From assembly GCA_023376005.1 (NCBI GenBank), contig CM042139.1:143525664-143589663 (forward strand): a stretch of DNA of 64,000 nucleotides, read 5' to 3'. This document shows, piece after piece, positions 35,795 to 48,999 of the stretch. A program made the position numbers and the translations under genes. Each line of letters opens with the position of its first letter. Position 1 is the first letter of the stretch. The notes beneath the pieces are model-generated. The model did no database searches and was not told the origin of the DNA. It saw only the letters and a list, made by a program, of their open reading frames with translations. This DNA is from Doryteuthis pealeii. Taxonomy: Eukaryota; Mollusca; Cephalopoda; Myopsida; Loliginidae.

Positions 35795-35997
35795 TTTGGC
35801 CTATTTGGTCGGTATCAGCTGGACAGGGAGGGAGTGTGTCCCCTTTTCACTAGTGTGAAACCATGGAGATTGTTTTGCATCTATCATTAGATGTCTATTT
35901 ACTGTGCAGATCCAAGCTGTGTTGAGTTGGCAAAGGCCAGTATAGAACCCAGAAATTTGTGGTTCTGAGGCGGATGCTCTACTGTCATAGGAGCCTA
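35795..35997 (-). mobile_element. SINE family C (mirror)
   Basis: Mirror of 11,244-11,446. Confidence 0.65.
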
Positions 35998-36287
35998 TAA
36001 ATTATATATGATAGTGTAGAAAATTAAGAATAATGCTAATTCTAAACCATGGAAAAAAAGCGTAAAAGTAAATTGGCAGGACATAACCTTGTACAAACTT
36101 TGTAACTCGTCTCTGACTGGTCAGAGACAATCATGAGGTTAGAAAGATAGTTTTGACTGGGTGACTGAACAGAACAGATGCAAATATGACATGTGTCATC
36201 TATAGACCATTTCTCCATGTGTGTTAGTTTAACTTGGGTTGAATAAAGACGTCTCAAAAAATATTACAAATTTTCATAAATGAGAAC

Positions 36288-36515
36288 ATGGATGAAGCAT
36301 CAACAAGATTAAGAAGTCCCAAGGAAGAAAATCTGAAGAACAGAGAGAAACCTGAACACACCAGTGTGAACCGACCAGCAACGACATACATCAATCAACT
36401 CTGTGTGGATACTGGATGCTGTGTAGAGGACTTGCTAGGAGTGATGGCAGAGAGGAATGAGTGGCAGGAGAGAATCATGGGAATCTGTGTGATCAGAGCA
36501 ACCTGATGATGATGA
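36288..36515 (+). pseudogene. RTE-type LINE 3' end with GAT tail (mirror)
   Basis: Mirror of 10,724-10,953; same peptide, ending in the GAT repeat at 36,503-36,518. Confidence 0.75.
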
Positions 36516-36667
36516 TGATCATGACAATGACAGAAAAAGAAGAGAGTTTTTGGCTGAGACGAGAGATTAGCTGAAAAGATAAATGGGAAAACCCACAAAG
36601 ATACAAGACGAAATATCCTTTCTCTTTTTTTGCATAAGCTAAAATTCATCTCTGTTGGCAAATTTGC

Positions 36668-36816
36668 ATTTAACTGAACCCTCCACCACAGGCAGGATGT
36701 GACACAAGGTCAATTTTTAAAATGGGTTGAGGGTTAAATTTTTAAGTGGATTTTAATTCAGAGTTTTCCTTCTCCGAGACTGGTTGCCAAAACCAAGGCT
36801 AAAGAACCCAGTCAGT
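36668..36816 (-). mobile_element. SINE family B fragment (mirror)
   Basis: Mirror of 10,424-10,572. Confidence 0.6.
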
Positions 36817-36904
36817 CTTACAGCTCTGTTAACAAGGAGATTGATCTGCTAGAAGATAATTTCCCAGGTGACAGGAATTGAAGACTCACATATTCACCAT
36901 ATTT

Positions 36905-37495
36905 TCCATGTACCATGTGTTTTTAAACATGAAGGAGACATATCTATACTGGATGGTAAGCCTCTCAAAATTATTAGACCCACTTCGCATACCTAGGTAG
37001 TAACATCTCATCTATAGAAAGCAATGTCAATATACGCATGGAAAAGTCATGGAATGCTATTGGCAGATTATTGATCATAGGGAAGTCTAATTTCTCTGAT
37101 AAAATAAAATGAGAAATCTTCCAAGCTGTAGTCATGTCACTGCTACTGTATGGTTAGGTAGATGGAAGCAACAACAATGATGCTGCATACTGTCTTGAAC
37201 AAATCTTTGAAGCAGCACCCCCACCCATAAAAAAGCAGCTAATATGGCTATGTGCCTCCTTTCACCCAAGACATCCAAGTAAAATGAACAAGTCATGCTG
37301 AACATTACAGAGAAACAAGGATAAAACTCATAAGTGGCGTTCTCACATGGACACACCAGTGTAGGCGGACCAACAAAAACCTACATCAATCAGCTCTGTG
37401 TGGAACACCTGCCAGGGGTGATGACAGATAGGGACAGGGTGTTGAGAAAGAGAGTCAGGGATATCTGACAGCATGATTATGATGATGATTTATAT
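36905..37495 (+). pseudogene. RTE-type reverse transcriptase remnant (mirror)
   Basis: Mirror of 9,760-10,340. The frame that is open on the left (10,135-10,329) is broken here by homopolymer indels near 36,970-36,985. Confidence 0.7.
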
Positions 37496-37749
37496 ACCGT
37501 CTTAGAGGTCAGGCATCATGCTAGACACAAACATTAATTTTCTCTGATCCATCTCTCATGGTTTATGGTCGTATACATTAAAACACACTGGTTCTCATCC
37601 ATCTCTCATGTAGTTCTGAGATGTTAGTTCTTTAATAAATTTACAAGAGTCCTTTTCCAGGAACCACTTTGTTTCAAATGTTAACTCAATGAATATGTTA
37701 ATGTTGGGCTCACACAATAATGTAACATACTGAATAATGGGGTGTATCA

Positions 37750-37928
37750 TCCAAAGCCATTCTTTGTAGAAGAACAGTAGTGGTACTATTTAACCCTCGT
37801 TATTGGGATTGGGGGTTCATATCTTTCCCAGGGGTATAAAATCTGAAAGTTAATGTAATAGTCCTCCTGTAGTTCAAATTCACTTACTACAATATCGCAG
37901 TTCAGAATATTACTCAGTACAACCATGG
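37750..37928 (-). mobile_element. SINE family A (mirror)
   Basis: Mirror of 9,329-9,512. Confidence 0.65.
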
Positions 37929-38239
37929 GGACTTCCGCTGTATTTGATTTAGTAATGATGTTGCTTATTAAGCTTAGTTTTTGTCTTAGTTTGTCTAGCA
38001 AAAAGTTCTAACAGTAGAAGCACTCAGTAGGGATCTATCTTGAAAATGGTAGTTTGTTAACACATTGCTTTATTGTAGGAACCCAATCTTTTTAAAAATC
38101 TTGTCATAATGTTAATTGTAGCTCAGTGAGCTATGGTTCGATAACTGAATATTGTCTTCATATACTTGTCGTTTTGGAAACCAAAACACAGTGCTAATAT
38201 TTTTTACTTGAAATGGAACAAATGCAGATTTGTGTTGTA

Positions 38240-38637
38240 CGAGGGAGAGTCAAAAAGTAATGCCATCCCTATTGTTCTTTGAGCCACTTCTTCACTACAG
38301 ATTTCACTTCCTTGTCACTGGAATAATTTTTGTATCTCAAAACTCTCTTGCATTGGGCTGAAGAGAGGCAACCATTATTCAGTGATGAAGAAGTGAAATC
38401 TGTAGTGATGAAGTGGCTCAAAGTACAGTCAACAGTATTTATATAGGGCAGGGACACATGCTCTCATTCAAAGGTGGAACATTGCTATTGAGAGAAACAG
38501 TTTGACTATGTGGGAAGTAGAGATGTTAAATCCACAGAGGGACCAGCTTCATTTTGATGTATGATACATGTTCCTGTGTTGGTAATTATACCTGTCCTTA
38601 ACAAAAATGGCAACGCTTTTTGACTGACAACCCCTTG
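38240..38637 (+). mobile_element. Mariner-derived fold-back element (mirror)
   Basis: Mirror of 8,640-9,027, flanked by TA at 38,238-38,239 and 38,638-38,639. Confidence 0.75.
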
Positions 38638-38858
38638 TATAAGCCTGAGTAGTATTATATATCCTCATCTGGATATATATGCAAAAACAGTTCACAATGA
38701 ATTTACCTAAAGTAACAATTTTATGTGGCCTGAGCAAGCTTACATAGAATGAGTACATGAGATGATGTAGGAATTTTTCTAATTGGAAAATCATCTTAGT
38801 AGAGATAGTGTTAGGTTCTTGATATAATAGCTAGTAGAAAGGAAAAATGTAGACTTAC

Positions 38859-39024
38859 CATGTTGAGCAATGTTCTCTGTGCCATGCAACACATAGTTGC
38901 TGGGATTGCAAAGAATCTGTCCTGTAGACATGCTGTTAACTCTATTGAGGCTAGAAGGTGAAAGAGCATTTCGACTTTGATGCTTCCAGTGTTTTGTATT
39001 GCTACCTGCTATGTCACCTATCAC
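38859..39024 (-). CDS. Candidate internal exon (right-arm copy, open)
   Basis: On the minus strand it is open for 55 codons from an acceptor after cttcagtag to a GGTAAGT donor (GT at 38,857-38,858), starting in phase 0 and ending in phase 1. It reads VIGDIAGSNTKHWKHQSRN, ALSPSSLNRVNSMSTGQ, ILCNPSNYVLHGTENIAQHG. The composition is protein-like, but I recognise no family. No neighbouring exons were found, and the candidate terminal exon at 6,746 lies on the opposite strand relative to it, so they are not one gene. Chance open frame is a real alternative. Confidence 0.35.
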
Positions 39025-39404
39025 CTACTGAAGATCCAGGAGTATAATTACCTTTCGACTCCCTAAGCGTAAAAAATAGGAGAAACATAGCAAGGGAGGA
39101 AGAGTTAAAAACTTATATAGAGCTCCATATGGAAATGAAGGACATGTCCCACATTTATTTTTATCCCTTTTTATATTTGTTGTAGCTAATGCATTTTATT
39201 TCAACAATCATGCTCTGCTGTAAGTAGCAGCTGAGCACTTCTCTTGCATGAACTGTTCTATTTTGCTATTTCTCTTCTCTCTTCGTCTGCTCTCCCGTCT
39301 CTCTCCTCTCTGTCCTCTTCTCATATATATTATAATATATATACTATATATATAGCCGAATATATATTATAATATAATATAATATATGAGGTGGAGGTAT
39401 GCAA

Positions 39405-39712
39405 ACAAATCTAAAAGTCTAGTGGAGGTGTGTGGTGTGAATGATTAGGTCATATGTAAATGGAGCTCATCAACGCTAGAGTTTCAAATCCGGGTCAAAA
39501 CTGTTTGCATTTTACTATTTGGGAAAGAGTATAATTCAATCTATTCTCTCCTCAAAGGGCCATAGGCTAATTAAGTAGGCGCGGATTGGAGCCTCTTTAA
39601 CCAAGGCTAGGGTAACCAAGTCTGGAGAAGGAAAACGTCTGAAAATTCAAAACCTGTTAAATGCTTAAGAAATTGACCTTGTTTCCACTTCCTGCTCGTG
39701 CAGAAGGGTTGG
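39405..39712 (+). mobile_element. SINE family B (noisy mirror)
   Basis: Mirror of 7,618-7,890 with many small indels. Confidence 0.6.
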
Positions 39713-40559
39713 TGTACGTGTTATGTGTGTGTGTGTGTGTCTCTATATATTATTATATATATACATCACACACACACACATATTATGAGGTGTTGGTAAT
39801 ATATATATTACTATATGTATATATAGGTAATTATATATTTTGATGTAGTATATATGTACATACTTCATCATATGATTGGTAAAATAATATTATTTTTAGA
39901 AGTCTAAGCCTCACCCGGATACTTAATTTTCTGCTTCAGCGTCCTGCTGGCTTTTTGGTCGCACTTTTAAGATTTGTTCCGCATACCTCTCGACCATTGC
40001 ATATAGACCCTCAACCTGCACAGAAAAGTTATGAGACAGAATATCTGAATTAGTTTTCCTATGTTAGAGAAGGTGGCTTTTCTTTCCAAAACTTTTTTGA
40101 ATGCTCCTCATATATAGAGGAGGTGGGGAGAGGTTAAGGAGAGAAGAAATAATAGGTGGCATTTGGCCCAAACATGTATTTGATCTGTCTCTGATTATAA
40201 AAACATAGAACCAACTTTTAAAGTCTTTTGTGTATCACTGACATGTATTGTATTGTAGTTCACCGTGCCATCTGAGTAGAGAAGGAAATGACTATTGGGT
40301 GCTGTACAAGTTTCCTCAATTTATTTCCCTCTAATCTCAAACAATGATGTTATAGTTGTTTATTTATGTAAGATCTTTATTTGAAGACAATCATAATAAA
40401 ACAGTAATTAACAAAAGAAAGTGAGTGGCAAAAAACATATTGTGCATGAGATTATAGAATTAAAGTTCATTCGTTATATATCTGGCAAATGAACTTGCAA
40501 TTTTTATGGAGCATATCTCAGTGTTCATAAGTGATTCTTTTTTTTTTTGTCTTTTTCAG

Positions 40560-40703
40560 GTATCTATAAAGGACCTTCAAGGTATAATTCCAGCTATAAG
40601 CAGCTCTTGAGTGTCATGGGACTGGAAAATAGAAGTTGCAGAGCTCTAGAAAATTAAACTGGAATATGAAATCTCCTCCTGCATCGCAGAAAGTCTAATT
40701 TAA
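40560..40703 (+). pseudogene. Candidate terminal exon (noisy mirror)
   Basis: Mirror of 6,746-6,876. The T-tract and CAG acceptor (40,541-40,559) are intact, but the frame is broken by several indels and it is 13 bases longer. The TAA is at 40,701-40,703. Confidence 0.5.
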
Positions 40704-40884
40704 TTGGTAAAACTGTCTGAAGCAAATGTAAAAAGAGGTCAGTGTTCAAGATGCAAAATATGGTACAAGGGTCTGCAAAAACAATGTGCCATATGTACAG
40801 ATTTAAAAGAGAAGTAGAATTATCTGAAAGTAAGCTTTTATAGTTTTAGTCTGCAAGAGTGGCTGAAAAGTGAGAGACTTTTAT

Positions 40885-41235
40885 TCCGCTCTTTTGTGTC
40901 ATGAACACTCAGATAAGCTAGACCAGAGAGATTGTTTTGGCTTGAGATGGAGCGAGTTACACAGTTTTCACTGAGACAAACTGTCCAGAGATGCTTGAGT
41001 GTGTATGTTAAACCACTAGACGTATGGGATGAGCTGGACTGATCAGGATCAGATTACTCTCAGAGCTAAGTAACTAAATCTATTGGGCATGATGTATCAT
41101 ATCAATGTACTCTAGGGTTGACTAGAGTTGTGTGATTACTGGGGTATTGAACCAAGAGCTAGTTGAGTGACTTAATCTGATGGGCGTCTGACAGCCGAGT
41201 CGCTGATGCTGAAACGGCAGGCTCTCTTAATAAAC
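40885..41235 (-). mobile_element. SINE family C (noisy mirror)
   Basis: Mirror of 6,381-6,605, inflated by about 125 bases. A good place to see the insertion-rich noise. Confidence 0.55.
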
Positions 41236-43109
41236 TTGATGATTTATGTTTATACATTGGAATATGTGATGATCTGGTTGTTTATTTTTTTATCAAAGTA
41301 ATTCGATGTATAAGAAATATGGCTGGAGGAGAGCCTACTGAAGATCACGAAGTATGTGGCACTGGGAGCGAAGTATTACTTTTGACTAATGACTTTGGAG
41401 GTAGCGATGGCAGATGAGATGATGTATGTAGTATAGGGCTGAAGATATATTGCATAGAGAGTTTCCTACTCTGTGATGAGCAGACACGAAAAAAGATTGC
41501 AATGTGAATATGGAATCGTGACCACTAGTGAGATAGAGAATCGGTATAGTATTCTTCTCTATAGTGAATGTGAAGATAAGCAATCAAGAATGTTCGCTGA
41601 ATCCGATTCATAACATAAATAGTTTACGTAAGAAAATGTTAGATAAAAGAATGTACGTCATTTGTGTTGGTGGGTTATTAAAGGCTTATTATTGATAGTA
41701 AATGAGTAGTCATACTGAATAGATGTTCTAAGTGTAGGACTAGTGCTTTCGTCCTCCACAAAAGCATATTCTCTAATTTGAGAAGAAGAATCGTTATCGC
41801 TGATACAGGAGAGAGTCGTATTATCGAACCAGTCAATGATGTACGTCAGCAAGAGAATGATGATGAATTAATTGCCGCATGAAATAATATCGAGCTACAT
41901 GTTAGACGTGCTCTAAGCTTGCTCACGGTTATGTAGTTGAATAGCTAGTGGTGTTTTATATTAAGATCTGTCATGACTTGTTTGGCGTATGTTAAGGTCC
42001 GTTGGCCATGCTTTAAAAGAATGGCACGATGAGAGGTCGATCAGTGTGAGACAATTCATTTATCGCTTTGGTAAAAGACAGTATATTATTTCTAGTGGTA
42101 TAATGGTTTACCATATTGCCAAAGCTCAGAGTTTGTCGAAGCCGAATGGCAATAGCTGAGCAAAGATTCCTAGATAGACGATCGTCGATGGAGTAGGTGT
42201 CTTGTGTATGGTAGGATAGAAGGGGAGTTGTAGCCTAGGTAGTGAGACAGAAGTGCAGTTATATCTTGCATTCAGTGTAATAGGTGAGTAAAACTGATGT
42301 TACATGCACATAGTCAGACATAATTGCACTGCTGTGTGATGACAGTAAATAGATGTATCTGACATAAAGTATGAAAACCAGAGAGAGAGAGTGCGACAAA
42401 GACAACATAACACCCATATGAAGAAGAGTAACGCTGTCGTGTAAGACAACTTGGCATTGGCCAGCAGAAGATAAAACAGGACATGAAGAATGCAGTGTGC
42501 AGAACATATAGAGTATCATTCGGGACAATACTACGCTAAAAATTGATTTGGTCTTTAAACGATAATAAGATTTGTTAAAGGGAATGACCATTTATTTACG
42601 ACATGATATTATTTGAAGCTCATCTTACGATTGGATGATAGCTTCAGTTTACTCAAATTAATAGCATTTCAAAACAGATGACCTCGAATATTTTTAAATG
42701 GAAAATATTCAGTCTATTTGTCTAGAAAGGATGCATATATAGTATATATATATGATAATTATTATATATAGATATATATATATATTATACATATATTTAT
42801 AAATGGTGTGTGGTGTTTTTGTCGTGGCTTGAGGGATAGTCTCTGTCATTCAAATGAAATTGAATATTCCAGAACTCTGGCCCATAGGACGTGAGCTGAT
42901 TGCATTGTGCACAAGAGTGAGCTGAATAACTCGATAGCAATAATCTTAAGTAATTATTTAAACCTCTTACAATAACCGTTAGTTTGTAAAATGGAAGTTA
43001 TCTTATATATTCTTTTGTACAGGTTAGAACTGATAGTATATATATATATATAGTAATATATATGTATATATATATATAAGCTATATCATATATGATATAG
43101 TAGTGAATA
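41236..43109. other. Noisy mirror of unassigned sequence
   Basis: Mirrors about 5,107-6,380 and is heavily altered. No features of its own. The 110-codon frame at 42,259-42,591 is a by-product of the noise. Confidence 0.5.
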
Positions 43110-43320
43110 GAGGGGTGTGGGTATTATCCTGACAGTTGGATGCAGACACAACTGATCTGCCTAAGCGAAGGCACATAGGTGTCCTTAGGTTCGGTCTATA
43201 CTCCGAAGATGCCCTGCGGCGTAACTTCAGGCACACATACGAATAACACAAGATTGGGTACTATCTGATCTGTGGACCTAGGATAAAGTGGGAATCAGGT
43301 GAAGTAGTAATATTAATGTG
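43110..43320 (+). mobile_element. SINE family C 5' part (noisy mirror)
   Basis: Mirror of 4,908-5,044 between degenerate AT tracts. Confidence 0.5.
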
Positions 43321-44221
43321 CTATATATATAATAGTATATTTACTAATTATATAGGTAGTATATATATTATAATTATGAGTATAGTGTGTTGTGTGTGGT
43401 GGTGTTGTGGTGTGTTACTATATGCACTCTTTGTTGCAATGGTAGTATCCAATGCCGTAAGAAATGTCATTCTGGCGACCCAAGGTCCATAAATAACTAG
43501 CGCATTACATAGAGAGCATAGCCTCTCCTTTAAACATTGTGAAATAGAAAATATAGAAACCAAAAATACAGAGAGGTGTAGCACGATCTGCAAAACAAAG
43601 CCCACATGTAAGAGTACATTCATGGCAAACTTAGCATTAGAATAATAAGATTTGTTTCCATTTGCTGGTAGATAGGATTGTACCAATCGCTCTCACGCAC
43701 AGTCAGGAATCATTATTTAATCCGTACACATACTTTCTCTCATGACTTTTATTTAAAATCTTCAAATGTATTGAAGAAAAAAAGGTATCTTTATAGTTAT
43801 AATACAGATATACTTATATATCATTGCAATTATATGTCCTTACTATATTCAACGGTCAATAATCTGTTTACAGTGAAACAGGAAGGCAAAGTTGTATATT
43901 AGATTTCTTAAAAATTGACTTGTTGATCAATTTCTGCTTGGTATTATTGATTTATCAAAATTGGTTTTAAAATTTTGCATATGAATAGTGGGCAAAAATC
44001 GTCGGTGAATCAAATGTTAAAAGTGATTCCAACTTGACAAAAAAGAAATAATGGTAAATTTTATTCTTTACTCTCGTAATTTGGGTAAATATATTAAGAA
44101 TTAAAGAAAATTGTAGCAAATGAAAAGCCGGAAAGTGATTGAAAAGAGACAATTATTAATCTCATAAGTTTTCTATTCTTTGATTATGAACATACTCTGT
44201 TCTGTCAATGGATGAGTTTAT

Positions 44222-44545
44222 CATGAGTATTGCATCTCTGCGTTCATTCAGATACGTATTGGTCATCCCATAGCTTATCATCGTTAATTTATGTACAGAA
44301 CGTTTCGAGGCTGAGAATTATGCCTCCGGCTTGCTTCAGTATATTTCATTGTCAGATGTACCTCAGTGAACTTCTCAAGACTGTGGGAACCTTCCTATCA
44401 CGCGCTAACCTCGCAGGGAAGCCTTGGCCGTTTTCGACATCTTGATGAATTTCTTGTCTTAATCAGTGACCAAGATGGGGAAAGTCCGAATTATGGCAGA
44501 TGAGTATACTAATCTTTGCCAGCGGCCTCATCTCAAACATTCAGA
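44222..44545 (-). mobile_element. Fold-back retroposon (noisy mirror)
   Basis: Mirror of copy 1 at 3,860-4,122. The end 'ggcctcatctcaaacattca' is readable at 44,523. Confidence 0.55.
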
Positions 44546-45060
44546 GAAAAAAGTTTATCATAAATACTTTAGATTTTCAAAACAGTACTTAAATGCTACG
44601 ATCTCTCTCTTATTCTGTACTATTTTTTTGCTTTTTTCGCCAATTATTACAGTAATGTTATAAAAGAAGTCGATTGTCATCCTTTCCATGGTGTTTCAGT
44701 TAATGTTTTGTTAGTTCTTATCCAAATTTAAATATATTTATATTATATTAAAACGCTAATACTTGCAGGCCACGACAGGCACACGTACGCATTAATTTTG
44801 CTTAGTGTATGGTCTAGTCGATTATGGAATACATAATATACGCCGATGAAGTATAATACACAAGATAGTCTATCCAATTGTTTGGTGATGAGTTCTGTCT
44901 AGAGGTTCAGAAGTTAGAAGATATGAAGCAATTCTTTGTATCCTGTAGTTGAAGAGGCCCTCACCATTATATAATATATAATTATAGAGGATGTAAGGAG
45001 AAAGAAAGAGCAGATAACGAAAGAGATTCTCTTTAGTCTAAAAATTGTCACGGACTGGAA

Positions 45061-45113
45061 AAAATAAAAAAAAAAAAAGAAAAAAGAAAAAAGAAAAAAA
45101 AAAAAAGAAAAGG

Positions 45114-45146
<33 letters not shown>

Positions 45147-45186
45147 AAAGAAAAAAGAAAAACAATAAAAAAAAAAAATAAAAAAA
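45061..45186. repeat. A-rich tract found only on the right arm
   Basis: About 125 bases of almost pure A with scattered G and T. It sits at a point where the left arm (near 3,430-3,437, cttgttccag) has only two A residues, so it has no mirror counterpart. Confidence 0.8.
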
Positions 45187-45829
45187 TATAAAAAACTAAG
45201 CTTTTATTTATTGTGTTTATTTATTGCTTTAAAAAGATTATGTACAGAAAAGTTTAGCTAACTTCTGATGTGCACACATAAAAAGAGGAAAGGGAATGAT
45301 CTGAAGTGTTTATTGGTGTACTTACATATATAAGTGGTATCCTTTAAACTATTTCCTCGTAAATTCCTAACCTACCCATAAAATAAACTGTAAACACTGC
45401 ATTTTATGTTCTGTGTTTTATGATGCAATAAATTGTATTTATTTTTCTTGGCAACGCGTTTATTATACATTAGACAATACTAAATATACTTATTTAATTT
45501 ATAGTTCTAAAAGGTTTTTATTCTGTGAAGATGGTTAGTTTTAAAGTGGAGGGCTCATCTTATAAGTTACAAATTTAGCCCATAAATTGAGAATCCTCTT
45601 TTGAATGAGCACGCTATATTTTTTTGCTTTTTGTCATAGACGATGATGTTTTCGTATCGTAAGACGATAATTAAATATTCATGACGTTTTGTTATTTAGA
45701 GTAACAAAGTCCCGCCCCCCCCCCAAAAAAAAAAAAAGAAAAGAAATAAGACAACAAATAGGAGACCCACTTAAACTAACCAATATTCTCAACAGAATTA
45801 ATAACATTCACATACAAAGAGAGAACAGG

Positions 45830-46420
45830 AAGTCTCCAGGGTGTAAGTGGTTGAGACATGCTGGCGTGCACATTGTTAGAGTAAAGTGAGTTTGACTACC
45901 AGTCAACTATTATGTATACATCTCTCATTTACGCGACTAATACCCTTGGGAAGGTTTTATGGATCTCGCACATCCCTCCAGGCGTAGTGGAATATATAGT
46001 ACCAGTATACTGACTGTGTGTTCTACAATAGGGTTTCATGACCAGGGATGTGAGATAGACATTCCAGGGGGTGCAAGGGGATAAGCATTTCTGTGTTGTT
46101 TTGTGTTCAATATTAGGGTACTGGATCTGATTCCATTATTTTTGTAGGGTTATACAACTTTCATTTTGTTTGTACGTATTTTCTTCTTTTTCCAATATGT
46201 TTTTATTTTTCTGTTTATAATATTATTAAAAAATACACATAGAATTGTTTTGGTCCCCTCTCACTCTTTATATTTAGATGACAATTATTTCACTGTTGTA
46301 TAAAAGTGTGTATGAGAAGCTATAAACAAATTTTTTAGGTGTGGGGGTGGATAAACAGTGGTTGGGAAACCAACTGTTCTAACAAAAGCACTGGCTTTAG
46401 CATTAAATAACCCACGGAAA
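45830..46420 (+). mobile_element. SINE A with hAT-like insert (noisy mirror)
   Basis: Mirror of 2,341-2,886. The hAT terminus reads 'cagtggttgggaaaccaac' at 46,355. Confidence 0.55.
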
Positions 46421-48999
46421 ATTTGATACTGGGCACACTAAATCAAAGAACCTGAAGACCAAAGCTCCGGGTAAAAATCCGCTAGGTTGGTGACTTTTGG
46501 GTCACCGCCTTGTGTACCTGTTTGGCGTATCATTCCAGTGGTTAATACACGGCATAAATCCTAATATGTAATAATTGAAGTGCTGTTCAAAAAAATGACG
46601 TGGGCAGAAATATTTTATAGAATTACAAAGATCAACGGAGAAATCACAGATGAGTTCGTTTACATTGCCCAATTTACATAAGTAAGATTGAAACATGTAT
46701 GTCGATTTTAGTTAATGATTAATCGAGTTGATAATTGTGCTGGTTGTATCTCTGCTTACATACCATTGAAGAAGGAATAGATAACACATGGCTGTCTAGT
46801 GCGCTAGTTTCTGGTTGTTTTAGCGACCTCAGGACTATTCTTCAATGATTAAAACCTGGAGACTTTTCATTGCTCTTGTCCAATGGTATGAAAAGATTAA
46901 TACTATCAGTCCACAGTGTTATACACATTTCTTTTTCTTTTCTGTTCTTCTGCAGTTTGTATAGTTTAACGAATTTAGAAGCAGACAATGTATTTAAATT
47001 GTAATAAATGTTGTATGTAATAGTAATTCATTTGTAATTTGGATGTTTCTTGGTTGATTTGCTTTGTGTTAGGGTTTTGGGCAGTGGAGGTTTTAAAACA
47101 GATAATATTAGTTTGATGAATTCTTCTTGTGTCAAGATCTAAGTACTACGTTAAGAGTGCAATTCACAAGCTGATAAAACATGAGTTATCCTGACGGCTA
47201 TGGTCATGCTTGATGGTACTGAGATTATGCGCCTATCGTTCTAGAATATGAAGTGCACAGATCATCTATTTTCCGTTTTGTGAAATTCAGAACAGTTTTC
47301 AGGGTAACATGAGATGTAATAAAAATAATGTCTCGAAAGGACATGTTCTTATAGTACATCGTGTTTTAAAACTATTCTATTACTAGCACAGAGAAGATAT
47401 AGCGTGTACACATTCCAGTCATATAAAGGATTTTTAAAGAGAGATTTTCTCTAGTGACTGCCTAACAGCATTTGTCCTGCCCGACTCCTACGTTCGTTGT
47501 TCTTCTGTCACATGATAAAGCTGAGTCTGAAGTCCACATATGCACTTCTTTTGGGCTTTATTATATGGTTTAAAAATAACACCCACATCTTTTCTCTAAA
47601 AATAGTAAGTGGATTGGCATTATTATGAACAGCCATCCATATTATGAAATGCGTATGCATGTAAGAAACCTGGAACACATATGTCTCTGAGAATTCTCAG
47701 ATGTGTTAATAGAAGATGACAGACATACTTCTGAATCTTCAAAAAATCTACCAATCTCAAAATTTATGCAATTAATTCAATATTGCCTAGGACAATTTGT
47801 TGGGAGAGTTAGGAGCGTTAGGTTGTCTCCGTTTTTTAATGGGTATAGAGTTAATGTATCATGAGCGTTATTTATTAAAGTACTGCGATTAAACCATCCT
47901 TTTAAGAGGAACAGTAGTTTAGGGATTAAGGGTAGGGTTTTTTTCAAGGGCCCGCCCCAAAGACTGTTTTAAAATTCGCCCTAACCCAATAGCATTAGAG
48001 GATGAGGGGATTCCATCGGTTATCCTTTCTCCGAAGAATATCTCTGTCCCAAAGTAGAGTATAGTGTTAAGGAACTCAGGGTAGTTATTGAAAATCAACT
48101 AGTTATAAGTGATAGGCGCAAAGGTTTTTCTGTTGTTTTGTAGGGGAACTACATTGCTTTTAAAATTTTAAGTGAAAGTGATCATCGAAGTTATTTATTG
48201 ATTTATAACAGAATTTCTGTTTTTTTTGTCTGGATTTGATAAGTTCCTGACTAAGAAATAATGCTATGCACTTGATCGTTTTGTTACCATGCTGCTAGCT
48301 TGCAAGAACTATCTGCAAAAACGCTAGAATTTAGTAAATGTGTGGTAATTAAATGGGAATTAAATTATATTTATAAAGGAAAAATGATGTATGTTAAATA
48401 CATCTTGGAGCAACATTATTTTATCCCTCATTTAAATATATTGTTGTGTTTTTATGGACACCTTCTGTCGTTTCCCCTTTGTGGGCGAGTCCTGAGTTGT
48501 GTAGGTGGCTAACTCATGCTGGATACTGTGGATGATCGTAAGTAATGTGAGATCGGAAAGTCTGTCGACGAATGTCGACATTTTGTGACAAGATCCTCTA
48601 TAGGAGCACAAGGTATGAACAAACTCATTCCCCTCACGTGGCGACATCGAACCAGCTATGGATTAAATAGTAACCATAACCTACTGTTAGTCTCATCTAA
48701 GGAAATGGTTTTGACATTGAATTTAAAGCCAACAAAAGGTTGATATTGGTTCCCCATTAACACAAGGAGAGAATATCATAGACCCTGTTCACCTTAGTGT
48801 AGGAGAACCATTTGTTAAAAAAAAGTAATGTTTTTGATTTATGTTTTCATACGAAGCTGGTAAACAAATATATTAAAAGTGTGGTGAATACCATTTGGTA
48901 AGAACAAGTTTCAGCTCACATAATATCTTTTTTTCAGACATTTGTTGGGCATCCACATTGCCGTTTGCTAAAGCTGATTGACGTAGTGTTGCGCAGAGT
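46421..48999. other. Noisy mirror of 440-2,340
   Basis: Collinear with the left arm, including SINE A copies at roughly 47,880-48,010 and 48,500-48,770. No separate features. Confidence 0.5.

Larger units (their letters stand above)
23669..39230 (-). repeat. Right arm of inverted repeat, high-identity part
   Basis: Reverse complement of about 8,010-23,595. Most differences are one-base homopolymer indels, for example ctcccaaaa versus ctccaaaa near 11,705/35,530, and caaat versus caaaat near 10,270/36,970. Some stretches differ more, notably the LTR, where the right copy is 27 bases shorter. The error-like pattern suggests limited polishing of one or both arms. Confidence 0.9.

Noticed and set aside
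44914..45165. 83-codon phenylalanine-rich frame
   Set aside because: It is a translation of the A-rich tract read on the minus strand.
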